Assembly (NCBI GenBank): GCA_946623915.1
Contig: CAMORQ010000142.1
Coordinates: 1 to 5,753 of the forward strand
Length of the DNA stretch: 5,753 nt
From: an uncultured Coriobacteriaceae bacterium
Lineage (GTDB): Bacteria; Actinomycetota; Coriobacteriia; Coriobacteriales; Eggerthellaceae
Reading direction: 5' to 3'
In this document: piece by piece, positions 5,033 through 5,753 of the stretch
How the letters are laid out: every line of letters starts with the position of its first letter
Numbering within the stretch: position 1 is the first letter of the stretch
The notes under the pieces: model-generated
Database searches by the model: none
What the model was told of the DNA's origin: nothing
What the model saw: only the letters and a program-made list of their open reading frames with translations
Made by a program: the position numbers and the translations under genes

Positions 5033-5753
5033 CGGTGCTTCTTCCTTACATCGCCTCGCTCGGGGCGTTCGCAGCTGCGTTCCTGACGGTGATCGATGCC
5101 GTAGCGCGCCGTCGGAGCAACGAACGTAAAAAGGAGCTCAGGCAAAGCGTGCGGATCGCGGGCGACGACAGCGCGCTGCGCGGCGGCCTGGAAGAGATGG
5201 TGTTGTCGCAAGTCGTCGGTTTCAGCGTACGGAATCCGCCTTCCTCTTTTCCGGATTGGCTGGCCGGGTTCGCCAGATTGCGCGGCGCCACGCTGGCGAA
5301 CCCGCTGCTGAAGGCGGGCCTTGTCGATGTCGACCCGCAGTCTGCGGCGTTGTGGCAGATGCGAGCCTCTTTGTTGGCAGCCACGGCAGGTCTTGCGGCC
5401 GGGCTTCTCGTCGCGCCTTCCATATCGCTTCCCTCTTGTGCGTGTGCTGCTGCACTCGGATGGATGGCGCTGCCATGGGCGCTCAAGGGGCGCAAATCAC
5501 AGAGGAAGCGGATGCTGGAGCAACATGTTTCCGAGGCGGTGGAGGTCATCTGCCTGGGCCTTCGGTCCGGGTTGTCCTTTGATAGGTCGCTCGAGCTGTA
5601 CTGCTCGTACTTTCCTACGACGGTCGGGCGCGAGCTCGAAACGGCGCGGCAGACATGGAGCACCGGGCTGCTCACAAGGGAAACAGCGCTGCGCAGCCTT
5701 TCCGCAGCCTACGACTCGCAGGTTTTCGGCCGGATGTGCGATTGCATCGTCCG
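5029..5753 (+). CDS. tadC: Flp pilus inner-membrane platform protein TadC (partial, C-terminus outside window)
   Basis: TadC is the partner of TadB in the Tad platform. From ATG 5029, 241 codons stay open to the window edge; the family is usually about 290-320 aa, so the rest of the T2SSF domain and the final membrane helix are missing. Visible parts are an N-terminal helix (about 5-24), a basic charged segment (27-42), a hydrophobic pair (about 111-151) and the start of the T2SSF domain (about 164 onward). The latter contains HVSEAVEVICLGLRSGLSFD (166-185), GRELE (200-204) and an STGLLTRETALRSLS stretch (211-225). GGAGG (5014-5018) lies ten bases upstream, and the ATGA overlap with the tadB stop suggests translational coupling. 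Two CxC pairs (137-139 and 237-239) are present, with no known meaning. Assignment rests on domain type and gene order. Confidence 0.9.
   Translation, partial: MTVLLPYIASLGAFAAAFLTVIDAVARRRSNERKKELRQSVRIAGDDSALRGGLEEMVLSQVVGFSVRNPPSSFPDWLAGFARLRGATLANPLLKAGLVDVDPQSAALWQMRASLLAATAGLAAGLLVAPSISLPSCACAAALGWMALPWALKGRKSQRKRMLEQHVSEAVEVICLGLRSGLSFDRSLELYCSYFPTTVGRELETARQTWSTGLLTRETALRSLSAAYDSQVFGRMCDCIV

Noticed and set aside
5046..5675. Minus-strand open frame of 209 codons and a plus-strand frame at 5256-5582
   Set aside because: Both overlap tadC, whose frame is open to the window edge and shows membrane segments and the T2SSF domain. The alternatives show no domain.
1..5753. Possible mobile island or defence system
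   Set aside because: I found no transposase, integrase, terminal repeats, toxin-antitoxin pair, CRISPR repeats or nuclease motifs. All genes fit a tad operon plus larE.

Overview
The window looks like GC-rich chromosomal DNA from a monoderm actinobacterium. My best guess is the class Coriobacteriia (Eggerthella/Gordonibacter/Slackia-like). This rests on GC-rich third codon positions, purine-rich Shine-Dalgarno sites, a Tad pilus locus with no secretin gene beside it, and a neighbouring lactate-racemase maturation gene. The taxon is inferred, not proven.

Bases 1-590 hold the N-terminal 196 codons of a minus-strand larE-like gene. It encodes an ATP-dependent sacrificial sulfur transferase for the nickel-pincer cofactor of lactate racemase, and it runs off the left edge. 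Bases 591-833 are a divergent non-coding region. It contains the larE ribosome site and a possible -10 box, a weak rightward promoter candidate with a small palindrome, a canonical four-tract G-quadruplex motif (729-753), and a run of TTTC-led units repeating exactly every 11 bp (757-811). The last two lie just upstream of the first pilus gene and are the most unusual non-coding signal here.

Bases 834-5753 are a tightly packed rightward tad/cpa operon for a Flp-type (type IVc) pilus. It contains cpaB (membrane-anchored SAF/RcpC protein), tadZ/cpaE (MinD/ParA-like localisation ATPase with a receiver-like N-terminus), cpaF/tadA (hexameric secretion ATPase), tadB and tadC (inner-membrane platform proteins; tadC is cut by the right edge). 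The junctions are a 1-nt gap, then overlaps of 10, 40 and 4 nt, so the genes are probably co-transcribed and translationally coupled. CpaF would power assembly on the TadB/TadC platform, TadZ would position the machine, and CpaB would act on the outer face of the membrane. The pilin (flp), prepilin peptidase and TadE/F pseudopilins are not in this window and would be expected further downstream or elsewhere.

I see no tRNA, rRNA, CRISPR array, insertion sequence or phage gene, and no clearly new multi-gene system. The points most worth following up are the repeat/G-quadruplex leader of the operon and the altered nucleotide-binding motifs of the TadZ protein.
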